Positions 8,919-16,647 are shown, counted from the first letter of the stretch. The stretch: DNA of 64,000 nucleotides from an uncultured Kiritimatiellota bacterium (GCA_934635225.1 CAKTYZ010000004.1:62001-126000), one strand, 5' to 3'. Program-made: numbers and translations. The notes: generated from the sequence alone by a model not told the origin.

Positions 8919-11900
8919 ATGAGAAAGGGAATGTTTTTCGGCAACGCGGATATGTTGACAAGACGGAATTTTGTGGTTGGGGCCGCCTGCGCGGCCGGGA
9001 CGGTTGGACTGTCCGCGTTCGCGTCCGGACGCCCCAACCTGCGCGTCGGGATCCTCTCGGACATCCACGTCAAGCGCGACCACTCCGCCGAGATCTGGCG
9101 CCGCGCGCTGGAATTCTACCGCGATCGGAAGGTCGATGCGGTGCTCGTCACGGGCGACCTTGCCACGTGGGGGCACTACAACGAGTTCGCCGACGTCGCG
9201 CGCATCTGGTTCGAGGTCTTCCCGAATGACCGCCGCCCCGACGGGGCGCACGTCGAGCGGCTGTTCCTCACGGGCAACCACGACGTGGACGGCTTCTGCT
9301 ACGGCGGCGGACAATGGCCCATCGAGACGATCGAGGAAGCTCGGCAGTTCGGCTTCTATTTCAACCGCGAGAAGTTCTGGCGCGAGCTTTTCCACGAGGA
9401 CTACGCCCCGATTGTCGTCAAGAAGGTCAACGGCTACACGTTCGTCCTGCGCAACTGGGTGTCGATTGTCGGGGATGAGGGGCGGACGCTGCCCTTGGCG
9501 CGTGGCCTCACCAACGACCCGAATCCGTTGCCGGCGTGGTTCGCCGCGCACGGTGCCGAACTCGACCCGTCACGTCCGTTCTTCTACTGCCAGCACGAGC
9601 ACCCGCGTGGCACCTGCTCCGCGCCGTATGCAGATGCCGCGAGCGACGACGGGACATCGACGCGCATCCTGTCGGACTACCCCAACTGCATCGCCTTTTC
9701 GGGACACTCCCACCTCTCGCTCCTGGAGGAGCGGACGATTTGGCAGGGGGCGTTCACGTCCATCGGGTGCAGTTCGACGAGTGGCTGGGAGTTCACTTTC
9801 GCGGGGCGCGAGAACGGGCATGCGTGGGATGACCGTATGTCGCCGTCCAAGGAGATGCCGTGGCTGGACTTCGGGAAGTGTCGACAGGGGATGGTGATGG
9901 AGGTTTTCGACGACTGGATCACGCTGGAGCGACGCGACTTCGAGTACGGGCTGCGGCTGGGGCCGGACTGGGTGATCCCGCTCGGCGACCCGTCGGACCG
10001 GCCCTACCTTCTGGAGCCGCGCGCTGCGGCATCGCGTCCGCCGCAGTTCGCGCCGGGTGCCACGGTGTCGGTGCGACGAATTGCTGCCGGGAAGGATCGC
10101 GCGGGCCGCGAACATCCGCAGGTCGAGGTCGCGTTCCCGCCGGTGAACGGGTTGGACGGCGGCGTGCGTGCCTTCGACTTTCAGGTGGACTGCGAATCGC
10201 GCATCTCCGGCGTCGTCCGCACCGTCGCGTCGAGTCGGGTCTATTCGCCGAACGCGCTTCTGCCGGCGGTGAAGGACGTCGAGCCGGTCGTCTGCCGCTT
10301 CGCGGCGGAGGCGATTCCCGACTGCGGCGAAGTCCACTTTGTCGTGCGCCCGGTCGGCGAGTGGGGCAAGTTCGGTGAACCCCTCGCCACCGACTGGACG
10401 CCCGTTACGTATGCCCTGCGTTCATGCGCGGTCGATGCCGAAAAGCCTGTCAAGGAAACAATAATGATGAAAGGGAAGCAAAGCATGAAAAAACTGATTG
10501 TCGGCGCCTTGGCGGCTGTCTTGTCAAATGCGCTGACGGCGGCACCATCGCCGGATTACGCGACGCGCGACATCTTCACGGACGGCGAATTCTTCGTCGG
10601 CTGCAACTACTGGGCGAAAAACGCGGGCATGTACATGTGGTCGTCATGGGATCCGGATGCGGTCGAGCGCGAGATTGCCGCGCTCGCGAAGTACGGTACG
10701 CGCGTCATGCGGGTCTTCCCGCTCTGGCCAGACTTCCAGCCTCTGACGGGTGACTGCCATGGCGGCGGAAGTTACCGCTCATTCAGGTTTAGGGACAACT
10801 TGCCCCTGCCGAACTCGGCGGGGGTTGACGACGAGATGATCACTCGCTTCCGTTTCCTATGTGATATTGCGGCGAAGAACAACATCAAGTTGATTGTCGG
10901 ACTCATCACGGGCTGGATGAGTGGACGACAGTTTGTGCCGAGCGTATTCGAAGAGAAGAATGTCTTGTCTGACCCCGAGGCGATTCGTTGGCAGACGAAG
11001 TTTGTGCGGTATTTTGTCACAAGACTAAAGGATCATCCGGCCATTGCGGCATGGGATTACGGTAATGAATGCAATTGCCTTGGCGCGTCTAAGGCGGGAC
11101 AGGCGGCGTTCTACAATTGGATGGACCATCTTGCGATGGCGATTCGGGCGATTGATCCTTCTCGTCCTATCGTTTCGGGGATGCACAGTCTTTCGACGCA
11201 AGAGTCTTCGGCTTCCAATCTGCGTCAAAACGGTGAGATATGCGATATCCTTTGCACGCATCCGTACCAGTTCTATGTGTCGGGCTGTGGAAAGGAAGCG
11301 TTTAACACGATGCGCACGATCTTGCACCCGACGGCAGAGTCCGTCCTCTACCGAGACCTCGGCGGTAAGCCTTGCTTCGTAGAGGAGATCGGCAATTTGG
11401 GAACGAGTTGCGTTTCCGACGAGCGGACGGCAGCTGGGTTGCGCGCAACGATGTTCAGCGCATGGGCGAACGACCTCAAAGGCGTTCTTTGGTGGTGCAA
11501 CTCTGATCAGGAGGTGCTGGACTTCCCTCCCTACACGCTGACGCCGTGTGAGCGGGAGCTGGGCATGCTTCGGCAGGATCTCTCGCCGAAACCCGTCATG
11601 CTGGAGATGCAGGCGTTCCAGAAATTCCGCGCTGCTCTGCCGTTTAGGAAACTGCCGAAGGCGAAAACCGACGCGGTCATCATCGTGCCGGAAAAGACGG
11701 CGGGCTGGGAGGCGGGCTTCGGGGCCTATCTCCTCGCACGGCAGGCGGGCTTTAACCCGTCCTTTGCGGGCGCGGAACGGGAACTGCCCGACGCGGAATT
11801 CTACATCCTCTGTTCGGGGGAGGCGGATATCAGCTATTCATATCCCGCGCAAAAACGCTTTTACGACAGGATTTCCAAAGGCGCAACAGGGCTTGTCCTT

Positions 11901-12470
11901 TACTGTGGAGAATCACGGCTGACGCACCTTCGAGAGCATGCGGGCGTCAAGATCGACTACTGCACGCGTTCGCCGGTCGTGCGCACGTTTACGTTGGACG
12001 CCTGGCCGGATCGCCCGATGACTTGTTCTGACAAGACGACAGTGCGTCTTCTGCCCGCCGAGGCCGAAGTCTTGGGAAAGACGGCGGACGGCGAGCCGGC
12101 GTTCACGCGCTTCCGGCTCGGCAAGGGTCAGACGCTCGTCTGCAACGCCCCGCTTGACAGCCAGACGGTTGCGCGCACGGACGTCCTCACAGGGGAGGCG
12201 ATTCAGCCTTATTACCTGGTTTTTCGTGAAGCGGCGAGATACGCGGGTGTGAGGCATGTGGTCGAGAAGGGCGACTGCCCGTATGTGGGGCTCACGGAGC
12301 ATCCGACGGCGGATGGCACGACGATTGCCGTCGCCATCAACTTCGAGCCACGCACAATGGAATGCCCGATCAAGATAAACGGGACTATCGGTTCGGTTTG
12401 GCGCGGTGATGTGACGGTTGGACGCATTCGGATCGGCCCGAACGAAGCAGCTGTTTTTGAAGTGAAATAA
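8919..12470 (+). CDS. Metallophosphoesterase reading through, without stop, into a GH5-like enzyme
   Basis: One uninterrupted frame holds what look like two genes. The first ~515 residues are a calcineurin-like metallophosphoesterase with a twin-arginine-type leader (LTRRNFVVGAACAAG) and metal-binding motifs SDIHVK, GDLAT, GNHD and SGHSH; it resembles the free-standing 58394-59818 protein, which stops at the matching point. No stop codon follows here: the frame passes through ...AVDAEKPVKETIMMKGKQS straight into a second signal peptide and a GH5-like catalytic domain (see 10485-12470). Start 8919 is preferred over 8913 because AAGGAG at 8906-8911 gives 7-base spacing. Either a genuine fusion, a recent stop loss by deletion, or an assembly error; ribosomes could also re-start at the internal site. 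Confidence 0.7.
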   Translation: MRKGMFFGNADMLTRRNFVVGAACAAGTVGLSAFASGRPNLRVGILSDIHVKRDHSAEIWRRALEFYRDRKVDAVLVTGDLATWGHYNEFADVARIWFEVFPNDRRPDGAHVERLFLTGNHDVDGFCYGGGQWPIETIEEARQFGFYFNREKFWRELFHEDYAPIVVKKVNGYTFVLRNWVSIVGDEGRTLPLARGLTNDPNPLPAWFAAHGAELDPSRPFFYCQHEHPRGTCSAPYADAASDDGTSTRILSDYPNCIAFSGHSHLSLLEERTIWQGAFTSIGCSSTSGWEFTFAGRENGHAWDDRMSPSKEMPWLDFGKCRQGMVMEVFDDWITLERRDFEYGLRLGPDWVIPLGDPSDRPYLLEPRAAASRPPQFAPGATVSVRRIAAGKDRAGREHPQVEVAFPPVNGLDGGVRAFDFQVDCESRISGVVRTVASSRVYSPNALLPAVKDVEPVVCRFAAEAIPDCGEVHFVVRPVGEWGKFGEPLATDWTPVTYALRSCAVDAEKPVKETIMMKGKQSMKKLIVGALAAVLSNALTAAPSPDYATRDIFTDGEFFVGCNYWAKNAGMYMWSSWDPDAVEREIAALAKYGTRVMRVFPLWPDFQPLTGDCHGGGSYRSFRFRDNLPLPNSAGVDDEMITRFRFLCDIAAKNNIKLIVGLITGWMSGRQFVPSVFEEKNVLSDPEAIRWQTKFVRYFVTRLKDHPAIAAWDYGNECNCLGASKAGQAAFYNWMDHLAMAIRAIDPSRPIVSGMHSLSTQESSASNLRQNGEICDILCTHPYQFYVSGCGKEAFNTMRTILHPTAESVLYRDLGGKPCFVEEIGNLGTSCVSDERTAAGLRATMFSAWANDLKGVLWWCNSDQEVLDFPPYTLTPCERELGMLRQDLSPKPVMLEMQAFQKFRAALPFRKLPKAKTDAVIIVPEKTAGWEAGFGAYLLARQAGFNPSFAGAERELPDAEFYILCSGEADISYSYPAQKRFYDRISKGATGLVLYCGESRLTHLREHAGVKIDYCTRSPVVRTFTLDAWPDRPMTCSDKTTVRLLPAEAEVLGKTADGEPAFTRFRLGKGQTLVCNAPLDSQTVARTDVLTGEAIQPYYLVFREAARYAGVRHVVEKGDCPYVGLTEHPTADGTTIAVAINFEPRTMECPIKINGTIGSVWRGDVTVGRIRIGPNEAAVFEVK
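10485..12470 (+). CDS. GH5-like glycosidase with its own signal peptide (internal start of the 8919 frame)
   Basis: From the ATG at 10485, preceded by AAGGGAAG (10471-10478), the frame encodes 661 residues with a classic signal peptide MKKLIVGALAAVLSNALTAA. The mature part is a clan GH-A enzyme: VGCNYW, MRVFPLWPDFQPL, acid/base Glu in WDYGNECNC, nucleophile Glu in PCFVEEIGN, and a C-terminal Ig-like/trimer-type region. It is a clear paralogue of 39756-41747, sharing VGLITGWMSGR, RPIVSGMHSL and DHPAIAAWD-type blocks. Mannan- or glucan-type endo or exo activity is likely but the exact specificity cannot be read. Codons between about 10.8 and 11.5 kb are noticeably more A/T-rich than the neighbouring genes, hinting at recombination. 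Confidence 0.75.
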   Translation: MKKLIVGALAAVLSNALTAAPSPDYATRDIFTDGEFFVGCNYWAKNAGMYMWSSWDPDAVEREIAALAKYGTRVMRVFPLWPDFQPLTGDCHGGGSYRSFRFRDNLPLPNSAGVDDEMITRFRFLCDIAAKNNIKLIVGLITGWMSGRQFVPSVFEEKNVLSDPEAIRWQTKFVRYFVTRLKDHPAIAAWDYGNECNCLGASKAGQAAFYNWMDHLAMAIRAIDPSRPIVSGMHSLSTQESSASNLRQNGEICDILCTHPYQFYVSGCGKEAFNTMRTILHPTAESVLYRDLGGKPCFVEEIGNLGTSCVSDERTAAGLRATMFSAWANDLKGVLWWCNSDQEVLDFPPYTLTPCERELGMLRQDLSPKPVMLEMQAFQKFRAALPFRKLPKAKTDAVIIVPEKTAGWEAGFGAYLLARQAGFNPSFAGAERELPDAEFYILCSGEADISYSYPAQKRFYDRISKGATGLVLYCGESRLTHLREHAGVKIDYCTRSPVVRTFTLDAWPDRPMTCSDKTTVRLLPAEAEVLGKTADGEPAFTRFRLGKGQTLVCNAPLDSQTVARTDVLTGEAIQPYYLVFREAARYAGVRHVVEKGDCPYVGLTEHPTADGTTIAVAINFEPRTMECPIKINGTIGSVWRGDVTVGRIRIGPNEAAVFEVK

Positions 12471-12641
12471 GGTCGAGGTCGTCACGCCGGACTTCGGCAT
12501 GCGGACGGCATTCGGTTCGAGAACGTGACGATGAGCCTGATGGCGGGTGAATCGGACGAGCGACCGCCTTTCTTCGCGGACGACGCGACGGCGACAGTGT
12601 TCGACGGCTGCGACTTCGCGGCGCGTGCGGAAGAACCCTGA
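12471..12641 (+). pseudogene. GH28 (polygalacturonase-like) C-terminal fragment
   Basis: Immediately after the GH5-like stop, a frame with no start codon reads ADGIRFENVTMSLMAGESD, then ERPPFFADDATATVFDG, and stops at 12639-12641. This is the typical last beta-helix coil and C-terminal loop (xxxDxRP...) of GH28-type pectin hydrolases. Everything upstream is missing, so it is a deletion remnant. The first 21 bases (12471-12491) are identical to 48-68 near the window start, though read in another frame. Confidence 0.5.
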
Positions 12642-12699
12642 CGGTCGTTACGACGTCGCGGAGATTCGTCTATCTCTGCGTCCGTGGCGGCGTTCGGAC

Positions 12700-12801
12700 G
12701 TCTCAACGGAGAAACCCAAACGTCTCAACGGAGAGAACGCGATGACTCAACGGAGAGAACGCCGCGTCTCCGTTGAGACGTTTGGGTCTCTCCGTTGAGA
12801 C
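12700..12801. repeat. Long near-perfect inverted repeat (36-bp arms, 30-nt loop)
   Basis: Left arm 12700-12735 and right arm 12766-12801 match in 34 of 36 positions as reverse complements. Each arm contains two copies of the 12-mer TCTCAACGGAGA (or its complement) around ACCCAAAC, and a further forward copy lies in the loop, so five copies occur in about 100 bases. The transcript would fold into a very long hairpin. It lies between the GH28 fragment and the convergent GntR gene. Confidence 0.85.
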
Positions 12802-12901
12802 ATCCGGCCGTCTTCCTGACGCGGTGCGGTCGAGTCCGTTCCCAAGGCCGAGCCTTAGAGAAGGCGCGAGGTCTTGTCACGGCAAAGGGTGAGACCGATG
12901 A

Positions 12902-12925
12902 GCCTGATGAGGCGTCTTTCTTTTT
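12902..12925 (+). terminator. Possible weak rho-independent terminator
   Basis: A short stem GCCT-GATG-AGGC (12902-12913) is followed by a T-rich run (TCTTTCTTTTT). It would stop plus-strand transcription coming from the glycosidase cluster before the convergent GntR gene. The stem is only 4 bp, so the call is weak. Confidence 0.25.
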
Positions 12926-12932
12926 CGGTAGA

Positions 12933-13622
12933 CTAAACCTTGGACAGAGGCAGGAGGACGTCCCGCCGCGAGCTCGCGATGTGCCGCTTCAGCCAGAGGG
13001 CGGCGCCGTCGGCGTCCCCCGCGCGGCAGGCCTTGAGGATCTCGCAGTGGTAGCGCCAGGCGTTGGCGACGTGCCGGAGCGTGCGCTGGTGCGAGTGCGT
13101 GCCGAAGAACTGGTTGCGGCGGTAGGTGTTGGCGATGATCTTCTCGGCGAGCGCGTTGCCGCTCGCGCGCAGGAGAATCCGGTGGAAGGCGAGGTCTTCG
13201 GTCAGGAAGTCGGCTTCCGGCTGCCCGGTCATGACGGACATCTTCGCCTTGCGCATCGCGCAGATGGCGCGGTACATGCGCTTGCAGTGCTGCTCCAGTC
13301 CGGCGAGATCGCGTTTCGTCAGGTTGGCGACGGAGCGCTCGAGCAGGGCGGATTCGATGGCCGAGCGGATCTCGTAGGCGTCGCAGACCTCCCGGACGCC
13401 GAACCCCGTGACGTAGGTGCCTGACTTGACGACCTGATAGAGCACGCCCTCTTCCACAAGCCGCCGGACGGCTTCGCGCATCGGCGTGCGGCTGACGCCG
13501 CAGGCGGCGGCCAGCGAGGGTTCGGAGAGCTTCTGACCGGGCTTCAGCTCGCCGCGCGTCAGCAAGTCCGTCACAAAGGCGTAGGCCTTTTCGTTCAAGT
13601 TGTCCTTCTTGTCGGGATTCAT
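12933..13622 (-). CDS. GntR-family (FCD) transcriptional regulator of the KDG operon
   Basis: A 229-residue regulator. Residues about 8-75 are the GntR winged helix (LTRGELKPGQKLSEPSLA, then GVSRTPMREAVRRLVEEG); residues about 85-225 are the all-helical FCD effector domain (YEIRSAIESALLERSVA, AFHRILLRASGN). FCD regulators typically bind sugar acids such as glucuronate or KDG. The gene is divergent from kdgK and the shared intergenic region carries two CTTG-N4-CAAG palindromes (13662-13673 and 13696-13707), the expected kind of operator. I choose the ATG at 13622 because TATAAT lies exactly 7 bases upstream, implying a leaderless mRNA; the ATG at 13631 lies inside that -10 box and further upstream in-frame codons overlap the kdgK promoter. 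Confidence 0.85.
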   Translation of the reverse strand: MNPDKKDNLNEKAYAFVTDLLTRGELKPGQKLSEPSLAAACGVSRTPMREAVRRLVEEGVLYQVVKSGTYVTGFGVREVCDAYEIRSAIESALLERSVANLTKRDLAGLEQHCKRMYRAICAMRKAKMSVMTGQPEADFLTEDLAFHRILLRASGNALAEKIIANTYRRNQFFGTHSHQRTLRHVANAWRYHCEILKACRAGDADGAALWLKRHIASSRRDVLLPLSKV

Positions 13623-13629
13623 GGCGGAC

Positions 13630-13638
13630 ATTATAGCA
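13630..13638 (-). promoter_or_regulatory. Extended -10 promoter of the GntR gene (leaderless)
   Basis: On the minus strand TGC-TATAAT (13638-13630) is followed by 7 bases and then the GntR start codon at 13622. Transcription would begin at or within one or two bases of the ATG. Confidence 0.6.
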
Positions 13639-13657
13639 AAAAAAATCCCGGGCGGGC

Positions 13658-13707
13658 TTGACTTGCATACAAGGTTATGAGATAATTCCGCACGGCTTGT
13701 GTACAAG
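13658..13707 (+). promoter_or_regulatory. kdgK operon promoter with two palindromic operators
   Basis: TTGACT (13658-13663), 17-base spacer, GATAAT (13681-13686) form a near-consensus sigma-70 promoter. Palindrome CTTGCATACAAG (13662-13673) overlaps the -35/spacer and CTTGTGTACAAG (13696-13707) covers the start region, 34 bp centre to centre. A repressor bound at both would block RNA polymerase; the divergent GntR protein is the obvious candidate. Confidence 0.75.
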
Positions 13708-13719
13708 AAGGAGAATACC

Positions 13720-14748
13720 ATGAGCAGATTCGTGACATTTGGCGAGATTATGATGCGCCTCAATCCCGAGGGATACGGTCGTTTCGTGCAGACGGAACGC
13801 TTCGAGGCGAGCTATGCGGGCGGAGAGGCGAATGTCGCCGTCTCGCTCGCGAACTACGGGCAAGACGTGTCGTTCGTGACGAAGTTGCCGTCGAATCCGC
13901 TTGGCGAGGCGGCGCGGAATGCCGTCCGCCGATTCGGCGTCGAGACGGGGAGCATCGTCTGGGGCGGACCGCGCCTCGGTCTCTACTTCGTGGAGAAGGG
14001 CGCGGCGCAGCGCGCGTCGAAGGTCGTCTATGACCGGGCGGGTTCTTCGATCGCCCTTGCGCGGCGCGGCGACTTCGACTGGGCGAGGATCCTGAAGGGC
14101 GCGAAGTGGTTTCACTTCACGGGCATCACGCCCGCCCTTGGCGGCGACCTGCCCGCGATCTGCCTTGACGCGCTCAAGTTCTGCAAGACGCACCGCATCA
14201 CGGTCAGCTGCGACCTCAATTACCGCGGCAAGCTCTGGACGCGCGCGGAAGCCGGAAAGTGCATGGCGAAGCTCGTCCCCTATGTCGATGTCCTCATCGC
14301 CAACGAGGCGGACGCGGCGGACGTCTTCGGCATCGTCGGCAAGGGAAGCGACGTCGAATCGGGCAAGCTCGACAAGGCGGGCTACGTCTCGGTCGCGGAG
14401 CAGCTCGTGAAGCGCTTCGGCTGCAAGCAGGTCGCCGTTACGCTGCGCACGTCGCTTTCGGCCTTTGACAACCTCTGGGCGGGGATGCTCTACGACGCGA
14501 AGGCGAAGGAGGCTTGCTTCTCGAAGGAGTATGCGCTGCACATCGTCGATCGCGTGGGCGGGGGCGACAGCTTTGGCGGCGGCCTCATCTACGCGCTTGC
14601 GACGGGGAAGAAGCCGCAGGCGGCCATCGACTTCGCCGTGGCGGCCTCGGCCCTGAAGCATTCGATCGAACACGACTTCAACCTCGTCTCGGTCGCCGAG
14701 GTGGAGTCCTTGGCGTCCGGCAACGGCACGGGACGCGTCCAGCGATGA
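13720..14748 (+). CDS. kdgK: 2-keto-3-deoxygluconate kinase (PfkB family)
   Basis: A 342-residue ribokinase-fold sugar kinase. The N-terminal block (FGEIMMRLNPEG, then YAGGEANVAVSLANYG) is the pattern of KDG kinases, and the PfkB signature with catalytic Asp is DRVGGGDSFGGGLIYAL. It would phosphorylate 2-keto-3-deoxygluconate to KDPG with ATP in the cytosol. The start at 13720 is set by AAGGAG (13708-13713) with 6-base spacing; the upstream in-frame codon at 13699 overlaps the operator. It is first in a three-gene operon, and its stop overlaps the transporter start as ATGA. Fructo- or gluconate-kinase activity cannot be excluded, but the KDPG aldolase two genes on makes KDG the best substrate. 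Confidence 0.85.
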   Translation: MSRFVTFGEIMMRLNPEGYGRFVQTERFEASYAGGEANVAVSLANYGQDVSFVTKLPSNPLGEAARNAVRRFGVETGSIVWGGPRLGLYFVEKGAAQRASKVVYDRAGSSIALARRGDFDWARILKGAKWFHFTGITPALGGDLPAICLDALKFCKTHRITVSCDLNYRGKLWTRAEAGKCMAKLVPYVDVLIANEADAADVFGIVGKGSDVESGKLDKAGYVSVAEQLVKRFGCKQVAVTLRTSLSAFDNLWAGMLYDAKAKEACFSKEYALHIVDRVGGGDSFGGGLIYALATGKKPQAAIDFAVAASALKHSIEHDFNLVSVAEVESLASGNGTGRVQR

Positions 14749-15968
14749 AGCGCATCCGGCAGATCCTCTCGGCGGTCGGGCCGGGCATCTTCGCGATCGG
14801 CTACACGATCGGGACGGGATCCGTCACGTCGATGGCCAAGGCTGGCGCAGACTACGGTCTCGGCCTCCTGTGGGTTCTCGCGCTGTCGTGCCTCTTCTCC
14901 GGCGTGCTGATGACGGCCTACGGGCGGTTCGCCGCCGTGACGGGCGAGACGTCGCTCCATGGCCTCGTGCGGTTCCTGCCGGGCGGCAAGGTCATTGCGG
15001 CGCTCGTCTTTCTCGGCGTCGTCCTCGGTCAGTACACCTGCCTCGGCGGGATCATGGTCCTCACGTCCGGCGCGATTCGGGAGGCGTTCGGGCTGAATGT
15101 CGGGGCATTCCCGGTCTCATGCTGTCTCATGGCCGCGATGGTCGCGCTCATGATGGTCGGTCGCTATTCCTTCTTTGAGAAGGTGCTGGCATTCTTCGTC
15201 TTCCTGATGGCGCTCACGTTTGTCGTCTCGGTTTTCGTGACGTGGCCGGACGTCGCGACGGTGCGGCGTGCGCTGCCGCCGACGTTGCCGACGGACGGCG
15301 CTTCGCTCCTGATGCTCGCGGCGTTCGTTGGCACGACGATGGCCGCGCCAACGTTCGTGACGCGTCCGCTCCTCGTGCGCGAGAAGGGCTGGGGCGTGCG
15401 CGACCTTGGCGTCGAGCGGCGCGACGCAATGGTCTCGGCGACGCTGATGTTCGTCATTTCCGGCGCGATCATGGCTGTCGCGATGGGGGCGCTCTTCGCG
15501 CAGGGCAAGGGCATCGAGAAGATCCTTGACATGGCGGCGACGCTGGAGCCGGTGGCGGGACGCTTCGCCGTCGCGTTCTTCATGATCGGCACGCTCGCGG
15601 CGGGGCTGTCGTCCGTCTTCCCGATCCTGATGGTCGCCCCGCTCCTCGTCGGCGACTGGCGGGACGGCCAAATGGAGACGAAGACGCCGCTCTTCCGCAT
15701 CGTCTGCCTCGTGGCGGCCGCGTGGGGGCTCGTCGTGCCGGCACTCGGCGGCGATCCCGTGGCGGTGACGATCGCCGCGCAGATCTCGAACGTCTTCGTT
15801 CTGCCGCTGACAGTGGCGGCAATCATCTGTCTCGTGAACCGCAAGACGGTGATGGGGGCGCACCGCGCGAGCGTCGGCCTCAACGTCCTGCTCGCGGCGG
15901 CGTTCGTCTTTTCCGTGGCCGTCACCCTGACGGGCGTCAAGGCCCTTGCCGGAATGGTGTTGAAATGA
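14745..15968 (+). CDS. Atypical Nramp-fold transporter in the KDG operon
   Basis: This 407-residue protein has about 11 membrane segments and belongs to the Nramp/LeuT-fold family by its opening (SAVGPGIFAIGYTIGTGSV) and overall pattern. Classical Nramp proteins carry a DPGN motif in TM1 and MPH in TM6 for Mn/Fe binding. Here TM1 has IGTGS in place of DPGN and TM6 (GTTMAAPTFVTRPLLV) has MAAP in place of MPH. It lies between KDG kinase and KDPG aldolase with 4-base ATGA overlaps on both sides, so it is surely co-expressed with sugar-acid catabolism. I infer an organic substrate such as KDG, an unsaturated uronate or a related acid rather than a divalent metal. That substrate is a hypothesis, not a family assignment. 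Confidence 0.75.
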   Translation: MKRIRQILSAVGPGIFAIGYTIGTGSVTSMAKAGADYGLGLLWVLALSCLFSGVLMTAYGRFAAVTGETSLHGLVRFLPGGKVIAALVFLGVVLGQYTCLGGIMVLTSGAIREAFGLNVGAFPVSCCLMAAMVALMMVGRYSFFEKVLAFFVFLMALTFVVSVFVTWPDVATVRRALPPTLPTDGASLLMLAAFVGTTMAAPTFVTRPLLVREKGWGVRDLGVERRDAMVSATLMFVISGAIMAVAMGALFAQGKGIEKILDMAATLEPVAGRFAVAFFMIGTLAAGLSSVFPILMVAPLLVGDWRDGQMETKTPLFRIVCLVAAAWGLVVPALGGDPVAVTIAAQISNVFVLPLTVAAIICLVNRKTVMGAHRASVGLNVLLAAAFVFSVAVTLTGVKALAGMVLK

Positions 15969-16615
15969 AAGAAGAAATTGTCCAGTCCGTTCGCGACCGA
16001 AAGGTCATCGCAATCATCCGTGGCTATGCGCCGGACGTCTGCCTCCGGCTGGCCGAGGCGTATGCGCAAGGCGGTCTCGGCCTTGTCGAGGTGACGTTCA
16101 GCCAGAAGGCCCCGGAGACGTGGAAGGACACGGCGGCGGCGATTGCGGCGATTCGCGCGCGGTTTGCGGGCGTCCTGCGCGTGGGCGCGGGCACGGTGCT
16201 GACCGCCGAGCAGCTGACGCTCTGCGAGCAGGCGGGCGGCGAATACATGATTACGCCAAACGTGAACGTCGAGCTCATCCGGGAGTGCGTGCGGCACGGA
16301 CTCGTCGCGATGCCAGGCGCGCTGACGCCGAGCGAGGCGGTGGCGGCGTTTGACGCGGGCGCGAGCTTCGTGAAGATCTTTCCGGCGGGAGCTCTCGGGC
16401 CGGGCTACGTGAAGGCGCTCACCGCGCCGCTCGCGCACATCCCGTTCCTGGCCGTCGGCGGCATCTCGCCGGACAATACGGCGGACTTCCTACGGGCAGG
16501 CTGTGTCGGCGTCGGGGTCGGCGGCAACCTCACGAATCGCGAGTGGATCGCCGCCGGCGCGTGGGACAAGATCGCCGATGCCGCGCGGCGGCTGGTCGAG
16601 ACGTGCGCAAGCTGA
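15965..16615 (+). CDS. eda: KDPG / 4-hydroxy-2-oxoglutarate aldolase
   Basis: A class I aldolase of 216 residues, close to the usual ~213 of Eda. It carries the catalytic Glu region (GLVEVTFSQKAPE), the phosphate/pyruvate site GAGTVLT, and the Schiff-base lysine at about residue 136 in SFVKIFPAG, followed by AVGGISPDN. It splits KDPG into pyruvate and glyceraldehyde-3-phosphate, the last step of uronate degradation. Its ATG overlaps the transporter stop (ATGA), making it third and last in the operon. No convincing terminator follows. Confidence 0.9.
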   Translation: MKEEIVQSVRDRKVIAIIRGYAPDVCLRLAEAYAQGGLGLVEVTFSQKAPETWKDTAAAIAAIRARFAGVLRVGAGTVLTAEQLTLCEQAGGEYMITPNVNVELIRECVRHGLVAMPGALTPSEAVAAFDAGASFVKIFPAGALGPGYVKALTAPLAHIPFLAVGGISPDNTADFLRAGCVGVGVGGNLTNREWIAAGAWDKIADAARRLVETCAS

Positions 16616-16647
16616 AGCGCTAAGCCAAAGAAATGATTCTGGCCGGG

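Noticed and set aside
7818..9551. Minus-strand frame across the GH92/metallophosphoesterase border
   Set aside because: Shadow of two genes with conserved catalytic motifs on the plus strand.
12700..12801. Repeated 12-mers considered as a CRISPR remnant
   Set aside because: The copies form an inverted repeat with short identical joints rather than direct repeats with spacers.
12795..13424. Plus-strand frame opposite the GntR gene
   Set aside because: The minus strand has an unmistakable GntR-FCD protein; the plus-strand product has no family features.
13623..13763. Longer N-terminus for the GntR regulator (start at 13763 or 13631)
   Set aside because: It would run through its own -10 box, the kdgK promoter, both operators and the kdgK start; GntR homology begins after 13622.
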